NCBI RefSeq assembly: GCF_933775445.1
Contig: NC_065876.1
Location: 4,588,001-4,652,000 of the forward strand
Reading direction: 5' to 3'
DNA from: Argentina anserina
Lineage: Eukaryota; Streptophyta; Magnoliopsida; Rosales; Rosaceae
DNA: 64,000 nt
Part shown: positions 12,167 through 23,559 of the stretch, piece by piece
Position numbering within the stretch: the stretch's first letter is position 1
Layout of the letters: each line of letters begins with the position of its first letter
The notes under the pieces: generated by a model
What the model was told of the DNA's origin: nothing
The model's database searches: none
What the model saw: only the letters and a program-made list of their open reading frames with translations
Translations under genes and position numbers: made by a program

Positions 12167-14755
12167 ATGGAAATTGCACCGCACGACCCGGGTTCAAAGC
12201 AGCTCCGACCCGACGAACCAGAGCTCGACCTCTACACCATCCCAAGCCACTCTAGTAAGTCCTCCCTCTCTCCTCTCTTCAAACCCCTAACATTATCCCT
12301 CTAATTCCAAACCCCTATTTGCTCCACAAGCTCAAACTGACCCCTCAAATCTTAAACACTCCTAATTAGCTAACCCTAATATGGGGAATCAATAATATTG
12401 AAATTAAATGCATATTAGAATCCTAGTTTTGAATTTTGGAGCTTTTTGGTTTGGTCAGGTTGGTTTTTGTGGGATGAGATTCATGAAACTGAGAGAATCG
12501 CATTGAAGGAGTTTTTCGATGGGAGGTCTATATCAAGAACACCAAAGGTGTACAAGGAATATAGGGACTTTATTATTAACAAGTATAGAGAAGACCCTGC
12601 TAGGAAACTCACGTTCACCGAGATTCGAAAGTCGCTTGTGGGTGATGTTACTTTGCTGCACAAAGTCTTTAGTTTCTTGGAGAAATGGGGGCTGATTAAT
12701 TTTGGCGCAACTTCGGGGCGCAGTGATGGTTTTGGTACCTTGGGTGAGGCCAGGACTACGGTTAAGGTTGAGGAAGCAGTCCCAAATGCGGTCCGAGTGG
12801 GTGCAAATCCAAGTGATTCTAAGCCTGTTTCAGCCACACCTGTGGTGATGGAGAGGGGGGATGGAACTGCGAGTAAGATTGCATTGCCTCCATTGGCTTC
12901 ACACTTGAATGTATTCGGTGATGTGAAGACTGAGAAGTTGGTTTGTGGTAATTGTGAGGGACGCTCTGATTCTGGACACTACACGTATAGCAAGGTATTT
13001 TCATGGCTTCTTTATTTCGTCTAGAATGAAATTTTTCATAGTTTATGTCCTGAAGCTTATTAATTTATGTACATGCTATGATTCTTGTATTGTCAGGGTG
13101 ATTTTCTACTCTGCACAAAGTGTTTTGAAAATGGAAGCTATGGGGAGAACAAATTGAAAGAAGATTTCAAGTATAATAAGCCAGTTGAAAAGAGTGGTAA
13201 TACTGGAGGTGAGTGGACTGAAGCAGAAACATTACGTCTTTTAGAATCAGTTGTGAAGCATGGAGATGATTGGGATCGTGTTGCTCAACATGTTCAGACC
13301 AAGACCCAAGTTGAGTGTATTGCTAAGCTTATTGATCTGCCTTTTGGGGAGGTTGTGTTGGGTTCTGGTCACAGAAAAGGTAAGCATACTGGCAATTCAG
13401 ATGGCTCAAAACATGGTCAGTTATCTTCATCCGAGTGTCAAGAGACTATCAAGGCCAAGAGTCAGAGCAATGAGCAGACAAATGACAGTGAGCAGAATGG
13501 GAATACTGCAAACCAAGGTCCCCCTTTGAAAAGACAATGCACTGCTTCCCTTTCGGATGCTAGTAGCCCTTTGATCACACAGGTACGTCCGATCCTGATT
13601 CTATATGCAACATTGTGAACTTGCTGGCAACCTGTATATTTAAATATTTTCATACCTGTCTTTATAACTCGTTATATGTCCCAATAGTCATGTACATCTT
13701 TATCAGTCATCTCAATGACTCATGGCGAATTGTCAATGTTTTATTCTTTAGGTATCTGCCTTATCAACCTTGGTTGGTCCATATATAACAGCTGCTGCAG
13801 CTGAGGCTGCTGTTACTGCACTATGTGAGGAAACCACATGTTCAAAAGAGATATTTAATGCTGAAGACAATTGTGTTACTAATGGCTTGCAATCTCCCGC
13901 TATAAATTGTGAGACAGAGAGGTATCTATCTAATTTAATGCTTTTCCAACTGATACTCCCGTTTCAATCTGCGAGTTATTCTATCATGTTGAGTAAAAAT
14001 CCTTATCTTTTAATGTTGCTTTCCGGTTCTAGGGTTCTTCAACTTGAAGATGCAGAGATGATAGAAAGGCCAACTGAATCAGGTATATGTAGCAAAGCCA
14101 ACTATACGATATTATTTCTGTATATATGGATTAGTTGAATTAGATTGAGTGATAGTTGTGGTTGTTGGTTTCTCTACTAGTATTATGATACATGGCTATT
14201 CACAGCTAACATAATGCTGTTATTGTACTAAACACAGTTCTCCTAATCCTCGATATTTGAATTTTTGTGTGACAGCAAGCCAGGATGCATTTAAGAAAAA
14301 AGACGATATACCTCCAACTTTGCAAATTAGAGCTGCCATCGCAACAGGTCTTGGAGCGGCTGCTGCTCGTGCAAAACTACTAGCTGATCAGGAGGATAGA
14401 GAGATTGAACATCTTTTGGCAACCATAATAGGGACACAGGTAGATGTTTTTTTTTTCTTTGGATGTCCTGGTGATGCTCTTTGTGCTCAAGTGGTTGCTA
14501 GCCATCTCATTTCTCTGTTACAATTCCATCCACCTTTGTGCTCAAGTGTCTGCTGTTTTCTTTGGCATTCTGTAGATGAAGAAGCTGCACTGCAAACTGA
14601 AGAATGTTGAAGAACTGGAGCTGCTTATGGAGAAGGAATATGTTGAAATCGAAGAAGAAGAAAAGTCTCTGCTAGGAGAGCGAATTGATATCATACAGAA
14701 GACGCTCAACTCCGGTGTACCTAGATGGAGGGATCATCCTTCTCTAAAACCCTGA
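12167..14755 (+). CDS. SWI3A: SWI/SNF complex subunit SWI3A
   Basis: Seven exons: 12167-12254, 12459-12994, 13097-13582, 13752-13921, 14033-14082, 14276-14439 and 14576-14755 (1674 nt, 557 residues). Exon 1 encodes MEIAPHDPGSKQ to DLYTIPSHS and joins exon 2 at SSWFLWDEIHE, which decides both the ATG and the frame; the reading frame of 12096 is not the coding one. Domains: SWIRM (about 27-115, with RTPKVYKEYRDFIINKYRED), a ZZ-type zinc finger (about 193-225, CGNC then CTKC), a SANT/Myb domain (about 243-290, GEWTEAETLRLLESVVKHGD) and a C-terminal coiled coil (IRAAIATGLGAAAARAK to the end). Family knowledge: SWI3 proteins are dimeric scaffolds of BAF-type chromatin remodelling complexes in the nucleus. 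The SWIRM and C-terminal sequences fit SWI3A better than SWI3B, C or D. Confidence 0.93.
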
Positions 14756-15115
14756 AACATGTCTACGTGTAGAGTAGAGCTGAAGAAACAAGAGTAGAGT
14801 AGCAATATGAGTAGGCATCTTACGAAGAGCTTCTGTACACTCCCCGGAATTCTCATTGCCGCCGATCTAATAGAAATTGTTGTACAAGTATTAGATCCTT
14901 ATTGTTCAGTTGATCAAATGGTATTTCAAGGATAGATACATGTTCTGATTTTTTTTTTGTTCAAGTCAAATAGTGAATCAAGCGTTCAGAAAACTTCTGG
15001 TTGATTGGTCCGGATCGATCTCAATCGGGCCGGGTCAAAGAAGCCCATTTACCAAAACTTGATTTTCATCGTCCTCTAAAACCCCTCCAAATCCCTAAAT
15101 TGAGCAAAACCAAAA

Positions 15116-18100
15116 ATGATCAGAAGACGACTCCAGCTCAGTTACTCTTCCGACGAAGAAGACGAAGCGCCACCGCAACAGCCGCAACCGTCCACCGCAC
15201 CTCAACCACCCGTTACCCAAGCCCGTCCCAGCCCCTACCCATCCGGACCGCTCCCAATCTCCTCCTCCTCCGACGACGAGGAGTTCATCGACGTCGCTGA
15301 CAACCTCTCGCCACCGTCTCCAGAGTTTCCGGAATCCCATAATGTACCGCCGCCTCCACCGAGCTCCGGCGGATGTCCGATTGGCGAGTTTCTCCAGGGA
15401 CTTGGCTTACGGCTGAAGCAGGAGTGGTTGGATGGCTGCGTTTTGGGGCTACAGCAGTCCGTGCCGGGGTTTCGAAACCTCGACTCGGTGGCGAAGGCCA
15501 AGCTTTGCTTCGAGCAGTTCTTGGTCTCCGATATGAATCTCTCCGGCGGCGGCGTGCTCCCTCAGAACGTGGCCTCTCTTCATCAGGCTGATCTTCCAGG
15601 ACCTTATGTGTTGCAGGTAAAAGCAGCTTACTGCTTCTTCTGCAAATTAAATTGAAATGAATCATCACTTATTTATTTAGTTATTTATTTATTGTTGCAG
15701 GTTGATGAGATTGTCAACATGAGCAATCCATTGAAGATCAGGTATCAGAAAGCTTCCGCAGGGCACAAAAGGTGCCTCAAGCTGTCCATGACTGACGGTG
15801 TCCAACGTGTTTTCGGCATGGAATACAGGCCCATTCAGGCCCTTGAGGCTTTGGCTCCTGCTGGATTCAAGGTTTCTTCTACTCTTGTTTGTTTTTTTTT
15901 TTTGGGATTAGTGTGTGTGATTTGTACTGTTTAGACGGTTTTTATTTGGATCTAAGGCTGTTATTCAGTTGTCTGACTCAAAGACAGATATGTCCTGTTA
16001 AAAAAAACCTCTAGGTTGTTGTGTGCAATGTACATATACGCCGTGGACTTCTTATGCTGGTCCCTCAATCGCTTGAAGTGCTAGGAGGATTTGTTGATGA
16101 GCTGGATGCGGCACAAAAAAGGCTTGTGGAGGAGGTGAATAAGCCACCAAGGGGAAACAGGTAATTGCAAAGGGTAGCATATACTATACATTAATGGTAT
16201 TAAAGATTTAGAGGATACTGATAGAAAGTTTAACTTTTCGTAGTAGCCAATCTGCCTGTGAGTATCTATATTTGTGTTGGTGGATATAGCAGATGTACTG
16301 TTTGGAAATGAATATTGTTGACACAGCTAAAATATTGTATATCAGTACTGTTGTGAGTTTAAAACTTTTCTGCCTAAAGCATTTGTTATATCCTGGTGTT
16401 GCCATTTTCATTTGTAATCGATCTTGCCACTCTATAAGCTCGGCATCTAAGTTTGATAGAATGTGATATATCCTGCAGAACTAGGAATGGATCAGTTCCG
16501 CCTCTAGCTAATAGGGCAGCCCTTGCCGCCTGGCCTCCTGATGGTGTTCATGTTGCTGGACAGGCTAATCCTTCCACATTGGAAGCCCCGACTCCCCTTC
16601 AGGCGTCTAACCGAGGTATATATACTGCTATCTTCCTGTGCCATCTAGTGCAAACGTAGAGGGATTTTTGGAGAAAAACAACCCATTTCTTGTCAGAATT
16701 TCTCATTGATATCTCTATAAACTGTGTAACTAGTAATTGCGGTCACCATAATATTTTTCGGAAAACTGTATATATGAGAAAATCTCCATTTTCCTCCCCT
16801 TCAGGCGTCTAACCGAGGTATATATGCTGCTATCTTCCTGTGCCATCTAGTGCAAACGTAGAGGGCTTTTTGGAGAAAAACAACCCATTTCTTGTCAGAA
16901 TTTCTCATTGATATCTATAAACTGTGTAACTAGTAATTATGGTCACCAGAATATTTTTTGGAAGACTGTATATACGAGAAAATCTCCATTTTGCATATGT
17001 AACTGCCTATTAGTTGAAAGTCAGTACTGCTGACAAGACCTATGTTGAGAAATGAGACGTATATTCTCTTATTTTCCTTACATTGATTATTTAGCGTCAT
17101 TTCCTGAATTGCAGGTGCTGGTAGAAATAGCATGCCAATAACTACCCAAGAGACTGTTCCTCGACGTACAGAACCTGCTGTTTATCGTCCATCACCTCGT
17201 ATTGAGGAAGATATGCCTATGGATTCTATTCCCAATAGTGGAGAAAATGTTGTATCTAACCCATCTTCTTATGATTTTGGTGTTCAGAGACTCAATATAA
17301 ATACCTTTCCTTATACTAGTGGAAATACAATGCCTAATACTGCCATTGCTGACCCACCCAACCTACCTTATGAGGATGCTTTGGATATTGAAGAGGACAT
17401 TGATATGGATGCTGCATCTATTAGTAGTGAAACTCATGGACCTCGTCCGTCGACTTTGGATGATTATGATGTCCATCTGGTTAATGAGGCTGAAGCTTTC
17501 CCTTCGTCAGATGCAATCATGAATGCAGAGGATACTGATGTCATGAATGAGATGGAGCACCCACTCCTACTGCTTAGAGAGCGAGAGCCCCCTTTTGTTT
17601 ACTTATCTAGTTTGTCTCTCAGGTTGGGAACCAGTAACATTCAATCTGTCCGAGGGAAAGTTAAGGTACATATAGTTCTGTGTTATTTATCTTTATGAGA
17701 TAATGGGTTTATAATTATTGTTATACTGAATCGAGCACCCACTTTTGTAGTGTGTATTGACTGGTGTCAAGTCTTTCCAATATAAGCAGAAATATGATCT
17801 CCGGGCATACATTGATGATGGCGGTATGATTTCAGAGATTCTCATTGATCACGATGTAAGTTCATGTTGGGTTTTCATTGATAGTAATATATGGTAGTTG
17901 GAGTTTGATAGCTTGATCGACTGTTTGTACTCTCAGGTTGTACAGAACAGGATAGGTCATTCTCCCGAGGATGTCAAGGCCTGCCTTTCTTCCCCAGATA
18001 AGGCCATAGTGTCTAAAATGAAGGCAAACATGAAGCAGTTGCAAGTTTTCTTAGCAGATTTCGAGGTAATACCAATTTTGCTAGTTCAGGTCATATATTT

Positions 18101-18353
18101 TTTGTAGTTAATTCAGTCCTTTTCATTATCTTGGACATCAATGTATCAGGGGATTATGCTCATAGAGATGAGTAGAGGATCTGATTTTCCAGTAGCCCTT
18201 GAGATGAATCAGGGCTGTCCTTCGTCAGAGGCATGGCTACTTTTGAGGAGACTAAAGGGCTCCCCTCCGACTCAGGCATCAGAAAGTCACTCATCACGCC
18301 TGGCTCAGGCGTCACAAGGTCTGTCCTCCTGCCCCATTGATATATCGCCATAA
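15116..18353 (+). CDS. RMI1: RecQ-mediated genome instability protein 1 (RMI1/BLAP75)
   Basis: Eight exons: 15116-15616, 15701-15871, 16015-16160, 16479-16615, 17115-17665, 17751-17855, 17937-18065 and 18150-18353 (1944 nt, 647 residues, close to the Arabidopsis protein). Order: a disordered Ser/Pro-rich N-terminus, the RMI1 N-terminal helical and OB-fold region (GFRNLDSVAKAKLCFEQFL, then FGMEYRPIQALEALAPAGFK and NVHIRRGLLMLVPQSLEVLG), an acidic linker (exon 5), and a C-terminal OB-fold (VYLSSLSLRLGTSNIQSVRG onward). Family knowledge: RMI1 joins TOP3-alpha and a RecQ helicase in the complex that dissolves double Holliday junctions, in somatic cells and in meiosis. It starts 361 bp after the SWI3A stop on the same strand. 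Intron 4 contains a 202-bp duplication that includes the end of exon 4. Confidence 0.93.
16592..16992 (+). repeat. 202-bp tandem duplication across the exon 4 donor of RMI1
   Basis: A block of about 200 bp beginning CTCCCCTTCAGGCG at 16592 is repeated at 16794. The copies are nearly identical; a CT dinucleotide is missing in copy 2 and a few bases differ. The block holds the last 24 bases of exon 4, its splice donor and about 175 bp of intron, so intron 4 carries a second, decoy donor. Confidence 0.92.
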
Positions 18354-18677
18354 GCACTGAATTAGTTTAGGTCAGGCAGCATTATGCTGTACTTTAATTT
18401 ATATGGTAGGAAAGGATCCAACTGGTGAATGTTGTGTCATCCATTTTACATCTGTAGATAGGTTGGTACATTCTCAGCTCAGTGGATTACAAACCACAAA
18501 TTGAAGACGTAGATACTAGCTTAGTTTGAGTAGGTGTGCTCAACAAACTGTAGGTAGCTTATTAAGATTGTAAAGTACAGATGTCTACAGTGATTCTCCA
18601 TCTTCGTGGAGGAAAACTTCTTAGTAACAATCTATTATTTAAAAACCAAGATGTGCTAAACCAAAATACATCCATCC

Positions 18678-20242
18678 TTAGTGTTCTACAATTTGAGAAG
18701 ATTGAATTGTGTCTGGATACACCAAATCCTTTAAGCCAGAAATGTCCAGGATCTTCTTACTTAGTGTATCACTCTCATCTCCTGATCTGCTCATTAGTAG
18801 GATACGATTACACCACTCCAGTAACTCAGGTGAAAACACCTTCCAGTAAAATGACTGCCTGACCCAGGCTGGTACAGTCAAGTAATTTACTCCTTGGCAG
18901 GCGCCCGTCACAATTTCTTCGGCTGCTTCTTTGACTGGCAGTACAGGCATTAAGCTCATTTCAGCCTGAACAGCAATCAAAACCAGAAGTTGCTAAGAAT
19001 GGCTGAAACACGAGTACGTAAGGAATTGAATTAACAGCAACCACAAGAAGCTTACATCTCTCATTTCTTGATCTAATACCAAATGGCCTTCCCTGTTTAG
19101 GAACTTGCCTCGAGTCATCTCTGATTCAACTAGTCCTGGAGTCACAATTGTTATTCCTACTTCACGCCCAATTTCAACTCTCAATGTTTCATAAAAGCTT
19201 ATCACTGCTGTTTTGCTAGCCTGAACCAGATATAGGATTAGATCTATCAACCAGAGATGTTAGTAGCGAGCTTGGTAATGAAATTTACTTGCTAGAACTT
19301 ACACTATACATGCTTAGTCGTGGTACGCGCAACCATCCAGCAGCAGAGGCGATCTCGATAATCCTCCCTTGGCTCCATTTAAGGTGAGGAATCGCGAAGT
19401 ATGTGCTGTATACTGAACCCCAAAAGTTTACGTCCTGTTAAACAAGGTTGATCACTTATTAATCGTAGTCACAAGCATCTCGATTTTCCTCTTCATAATG
19501 CCTTGATTTACAGTCGCTTAACAAAATATTTAAACCGTAAAAAACTAAAAACGAGTGGGTCAAGTAAGTACCATTGCTGGTGCTAGGTTATTGACATCAG
19601 GGGTTTCTTCAAACATGCAGATGGGAGCAATCCCAGCATTATTCACTAGGTGATCCACTGTAAATTGAGAATTGGTAAACACGAGTATGTGCAAACGGAG
19701 AAATAATAACCGAAAAGGAAGGAGATATTGATAGTCATATACAGGATACATGCACTTACAGCGCCCAAAGTGATTAACTGTGGCATCAACAAAGCGCTTA
19801 CAATCTTCAACCTTAGAAACATCTGCGGGGATGATGATAACATCTGGGGAACCAATCGACATGGCTCTGCTCGCAACATGTTGGAGCCGGTGTTCTCTTC
19901 TGGCAACAAGAGCTAGACAAGCACCTCTTCTACCGTACTCGTACGCCAGGTGCTTCAAGATTAATTAAAACCCACAATTATTATACGAAACCGACGTTGA
20001 TCATGTAAAGAGAATTATATATATATGTGATTTTACATATGTGATCTGTTCATATATACCTCGCCTATGCCGGAGGATGCTCCAGTGATGAGTATGACTT
20101 TTCCGGCTATGTTTTCGGGAAACAGCGACTTTATGATTGAGAGGAGAAACTTGAAAGACAGATATAGTGGCAGAATAAAGAGCAGCAAGCTGAGGCAGAT
20201 GGGAGGAACCACTATGTTTAGTAATGTGTTAAAGATATCCAT
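18678..20242 (-). CDS. 11-beta-hydroxysteroid dehydrogenase-like / steroleosin SDR, copy A
   Basis: Six exons on the minus strand: 20242-20060, 19952-19760, 19657-19572, 19434-19303, 19220-19056 and 18965-18678 (1047 nt, 348 residues). A hydrophobic N-terminal anchor with the PP.....P spacing of the steroleosin proline knot (PPICLSLLLFILP) precedes the Rossmann fold. Cofactor motif TGASSGIGE at 53-61; NNAG at 131-134; catalytic Ser184, Tyr197 and Lys201 (YSASK). Family knowledge: plant HSD/steroleosins are NADP(H)-dependent SDRs on oil bodies or ER that act on sterol or brassinosteroid-like substrates. The actual substrate cannot be read from sequence. A TATA-like CTTATAAAT on the gene strand (20321-20330) lies about 80 bp upstream of the ATG. 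The end (SQIVEH) differs from copy C (EIKTD). Confidence 0.88.
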
Positions 20243-20320
20243 AGCTTTCGTTTGATTTGCCAGAGAAATGAAGCGGTACAGCAGGTCTGCTATGGGTTTT
20301 GCTTATTAATCACATGAATT

Positions 20321-20330
20321 CATTTATAAG
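20321..20330 (-). promoter_or_regulatory. TATA-like box of HSD copy A
   Basis: On the minus strand the sequence reads CTTATAAATG, 79-88 bp upstream of the ATG at 20242, a normal distance for a plant TATA box with a short leader. Copy C has a comparable motif at a similar distance. Confidence 0.5.
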
Positions 20331-20540
20331 GGTAGGAGTTTCGCAACGTTGCATGGAGAAGAAGCAACACGTAATATAAATATGGGGTGAGCTCATCAAT
20401 CAGCACCGCTTCAAAGAGAACTTGATATATATGTATGGAACTATATACATGCATTCTTTGTCAAAAATAACTATATACATGCATTTCTACTATCAGACTG
20501 AGATCGATCACTTGAACAAAAACATGATATGTATGTCTGG

Positions 20541-21106
20541 TGTTGGAGAGGAGCGATTCCACATCTAAGAAGTGACAAAGAAAATAAAGCTTATAAGTGG
20601 GTGGATAATAACCAATTGTACCGAGGCCTTTTGTGATTAAAACCCAACACCTGTGAGGTGGCTAAGTTTGGACAATATTGGTACAGTTGGTCCACGGGCC
20701 ACGCTTGTCGCTGTTTAACATGGTAATAAGCGGGTCCCTCTCCAGTCGCGCCTCCAATCTTTCGTGGGCCCGAGTTGGGTGTCACTTTGTCATGCCATCG
20801 GAGGATTTCCGATTGGATGGCCACTAAATGTCGTTGGTTACTGGACCTTTGTTTCTTTCATCCCAGTATGTGAGATGTTAATCTGTCACGTGCAGACCTA
20901 AAAATTAGGTTGCAAGTGAGGGGGCGTGTTGGAGAGGAGCGATCCCACATCTAAGAAGTGACAAAGAAAATAAAGCTTATAAGTGGGTGGATAATAACCA
21001 ATTGTACTGAGACCTTTTGTGATTAAAACCCAACACCTGTGAGGTGGCTAAGTTGGGACAATATCGGTACAGTTGGTCTACGGGCCACGCTTGTCGCTGT
21101 TTAACA
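20541..21106. mobile_element. TRIM (miniature LTR retrotransposon), complete, 566 bp
   Basis: Two 180-bp direct repeats at 20541-20720 and 20927-21106, each starting TGTTGGAGAG and ending TGTTTAACA (TG..CA), differ at only a few sites. Identical 5-bp target duplications TCTGG flank them (20536-20540 and 21107-21111). A purine-rich tract, AAGTGAGGGGGCG, sits just before the second LTR. The base after LTR 1 starts TGGTAATAAG, only partly like the tRNA-Met primer site TGGTATCAGA. The internal part is about 206 bp and codes for nothing. These are the defining features of a TRIM. It lies between HSD copies A and B. Confidence 0.9.
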
Positions 21107-21204
21107 TCTGGAACTGCCCTATTCGCGATTGATCTAATTGACAAATGAGGCGTTCGAATATATAGTTTTATTTCTTATACATTGATAATCAAAGACTGTT
21201 TCTC

Positions 21205-23482
21205 CTAATTTTCTTTGTTGGAGGTAGTCCTTGGCCTTTTGATCGAGTTCGAATGGGTAATGCTCTCGAGTAGCTGAGGACAGAAAACCCTAAGCCAAAA
21301 TGCGACCCGAATCCACGGCGGGTCCGTCAAGTTCATGTCTCCACGGCAAGCACTGTCCACGATTGCCGTCGCACACACTTGTGTTGACTGACTTGGTATC
21401 ATTTCTGAGCAAACCTAATAACGAACAATAATGTAAATATATTACACATAAAACATAGGAATATGACAAACCATATGTGTTCTACTAAGCTACATTAACT
21501 TACTTGAGATTGAAATTCAGGGGTTTCTGTCATTTCAGATCGGACCACTCCAGGACTCACAATCGTAATCCCCAAATCAGAACCTAATTCAGCCCTCAGG
21601 GTCTCAAAGAAGCACGTCTGGGCTGCCTTGCTTGCCTATATTAATTTACAAGCTAAGAGTCACCTTTTCGTACGTTTGCCTATCAATTCAACCAATTAGC
21701 TAGAAATAATTGAAAGAATTACTGGCATACTACGAGAGCTAATTCTTACATTGTAGAAACTCAACCTTGGTATAGAAAACCATGTTGCAGATGATGACAT
21801 CACGACAATCTTGCCTTTGCTTTTTCTCAAGTATGGAACTGCAAATTTGGTACAATACACCGACCCCCAGAAATTAGTGTCCTGCAAATCAATCGAAGTA
21901 GTAAATTTCAAGTGCAGATTGTAAAAAGGGAAACTGATAGGTTGATTGATATTAAATTAATTACAAACGTAAGGCAGAACAATGCCTTTTATACGGGCTT
22001 TTGTAACTGTAAACAAGATGACTACAAAACTAACTGCTCTATGTACAACTCATCTAACTGTATACATTCAAAATTATCCTGTACTTTCTAACAGAGAGTA
22101 CGCACAGCAAGGATGTACGTAAATTAATATGCTGCATGCAAAATATATATTACCATGATCGATTTCAGATGAGAGAACTCATTACAGTCTTCAAATAATC
22201 CAATCTTTGTTACCCCGGCATTGTTCACCAAATGGTCCACTATATATTGAGTAATTCATAATCCACAAATTAGCACCAAACACATGTTAAATATCATCTT
22301 TCGTATGATAATCATCTCAGTACACACACACACACACCACGTACCAGAAAATCCAGTCGTATCTATGAAAGTTATGAGTGTTTACTTACATTGACCAAAG
22401 TGATTCACAGTGTCATTAACAAGTCGGTTGCAGTCTTCAGCCTTTGAAACATCAGCTAGGATCACAATGGCATCAGGAGACCCTAACCGTCGAGCTTTAT
22501 CCGCCACTCCTCTAAGACGGTCCTCTCTTCTGGCCGCCAATGCCAAACGAGCTCCTCTCTTACCATACTCATAAGCCAAATGCTTCAGAGTTGCATTTTG
22601 CAAATTAGTTACAGTAGTACGTGTTAATTAATCGATCACTTAATTAAGGTAGCCAATGCATTAAATGGAAGCCGGCTGCTGGGTACAAACTTTTCATATA
22701 TAGTGTAATATAATCATAAAATGTAGCGTACGTTTACGGATCAAGCCGGAATTTTTTTTAAGTACCTCCATGTATCTGATATCTCTATTTATTGATATCA
22801 CAACATACTTATTGTCATTGTGGTAAATAGGGTAATGTTTTGGGTAAGTCTAGTTCTATTAGTTGTAATTACTTCACTAATAACATTTAAAATGTTATGA
22901 ACAAATAGTTAGTGTGGTAAATTTGTATTTGTAAATATAAAAAACACATGTAACTTTGTTCTCAATGTTGTAAATTTAGTTCAATAAAATTGTAATTTTG
23001 GTTCAATATGTAGTAATTGAGGGTATGCTATACCTTAAGGTATTGTAGAGAACCCCGACTAAGCCGGATACAAAAAACAATTTTGGTTTGATTTATTCAT
23101 TTTTCATGACGCAAGAAAGCTATTTAATTAACGAGAACGTTTGTCGATCATTGGATTACAGGCTAGAAGCATGAGACTGTGATCGTAGATTCGTTGAGCC
23201 TCAACATATATGTACGTTATCCATGAAACAAAGATCAATTGAACAGAGTTTGGATCGTAACAAAGATCAATTGAAGGTGTTCATTTATAGGATCGGAGTC
23301 AATTACCTCGCCGATTCCTGAAGATGCTCCGGTAATGAGGATAACCTTTCCAGCGACATTTTCAATGGTTTTTAACCGATATATGAAACGGAGAAACTTG
23401 TAAATCAGAAATGGCGGCAGAAAGAAAACCAATACAGTGAGTGTTATCAGAGGCACGACTATGTTCAGCACCTTGTGATTCA

Positions 23483-23489
<7 letters not shown>
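21205..23489 (-). CDS. 11-beta-HSD-like / steroleosin SDR, copy B, C-terminally shortened
   Basis: Six exons: 23489-23307, 22582-22390, 22239-22154, 21881-21750, 21635-21504 and 21414-21205 (936 nt, 311 residues). Cofactor motif TGASSGIGE, NNAG and the catalytic set Ser184, Tyr197, Lys201 (YNASK) are all present. Exon 5 is 132 nt instead of 165 (11 codons fewer, frame kept), so the GKFL..EG...DQEMRD segment is lost. Exon 6 ends early (LLESITHSNSIKRP) without the arm ending in a YP motif that copies A and C share. The exon 6 acceptor is best placed at TTATTAG before 21414; the next AG would give an immediate stop. Intron 1 is 724 bp against 107 and 97 bp in the sister genes. The start is taken at MKLNHK, just after a (GA)n leader; an in-frame ATG further upstream would add a low-complexity SERERERE stretch. 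It may be a functional variant or an early pseudogene. Confidence 0.75.
22751..23060. mobile_element. Putative insertion in intron 1 of HSD copy B
   Basis: The 8-mer AAGCCGGA occurs at 22743-22750 and again at 23061-23068 and brackets about 310 bp of AT-rich DNA. An 8-bp direct flank fits a hAT-type target duplication, and the insertion would explain much of the extra intron length. No clear terminal inverted repeat is visible, so the call is tentative. Confidence 0.4.

Positions 23490-23491
<2 letters not shown>

Positions 23492-23513
<22 letters not shown>
23492..23513. repeat. (CT)11 microsatellite in the leader of HSD copy B
   Basis: The dinucleotide run ends just upstream of the proposed ATG; on the gene strand it is a GA run in the 5' UTR. 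Confidence 0.9.
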
Positions 23514-23559
23514 GGACGTGTTTTGTGCCATATATGTATACACATTCTTGCTACGGTGC

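Noticed and set aside
15095..15668. Antisense frames over RMI1 exon 1
   Set aside because: Shadows of a GC-rich coding exon; the sense strand has clear family similarity.
21391..21403. AG at TTTGCTCAG as the exon 6 acceptor of HSD copy B
   Set aside because: It would bring AAA TGA into frame; the AG eleven bases upstream keeps the frame and aligns with copy C.
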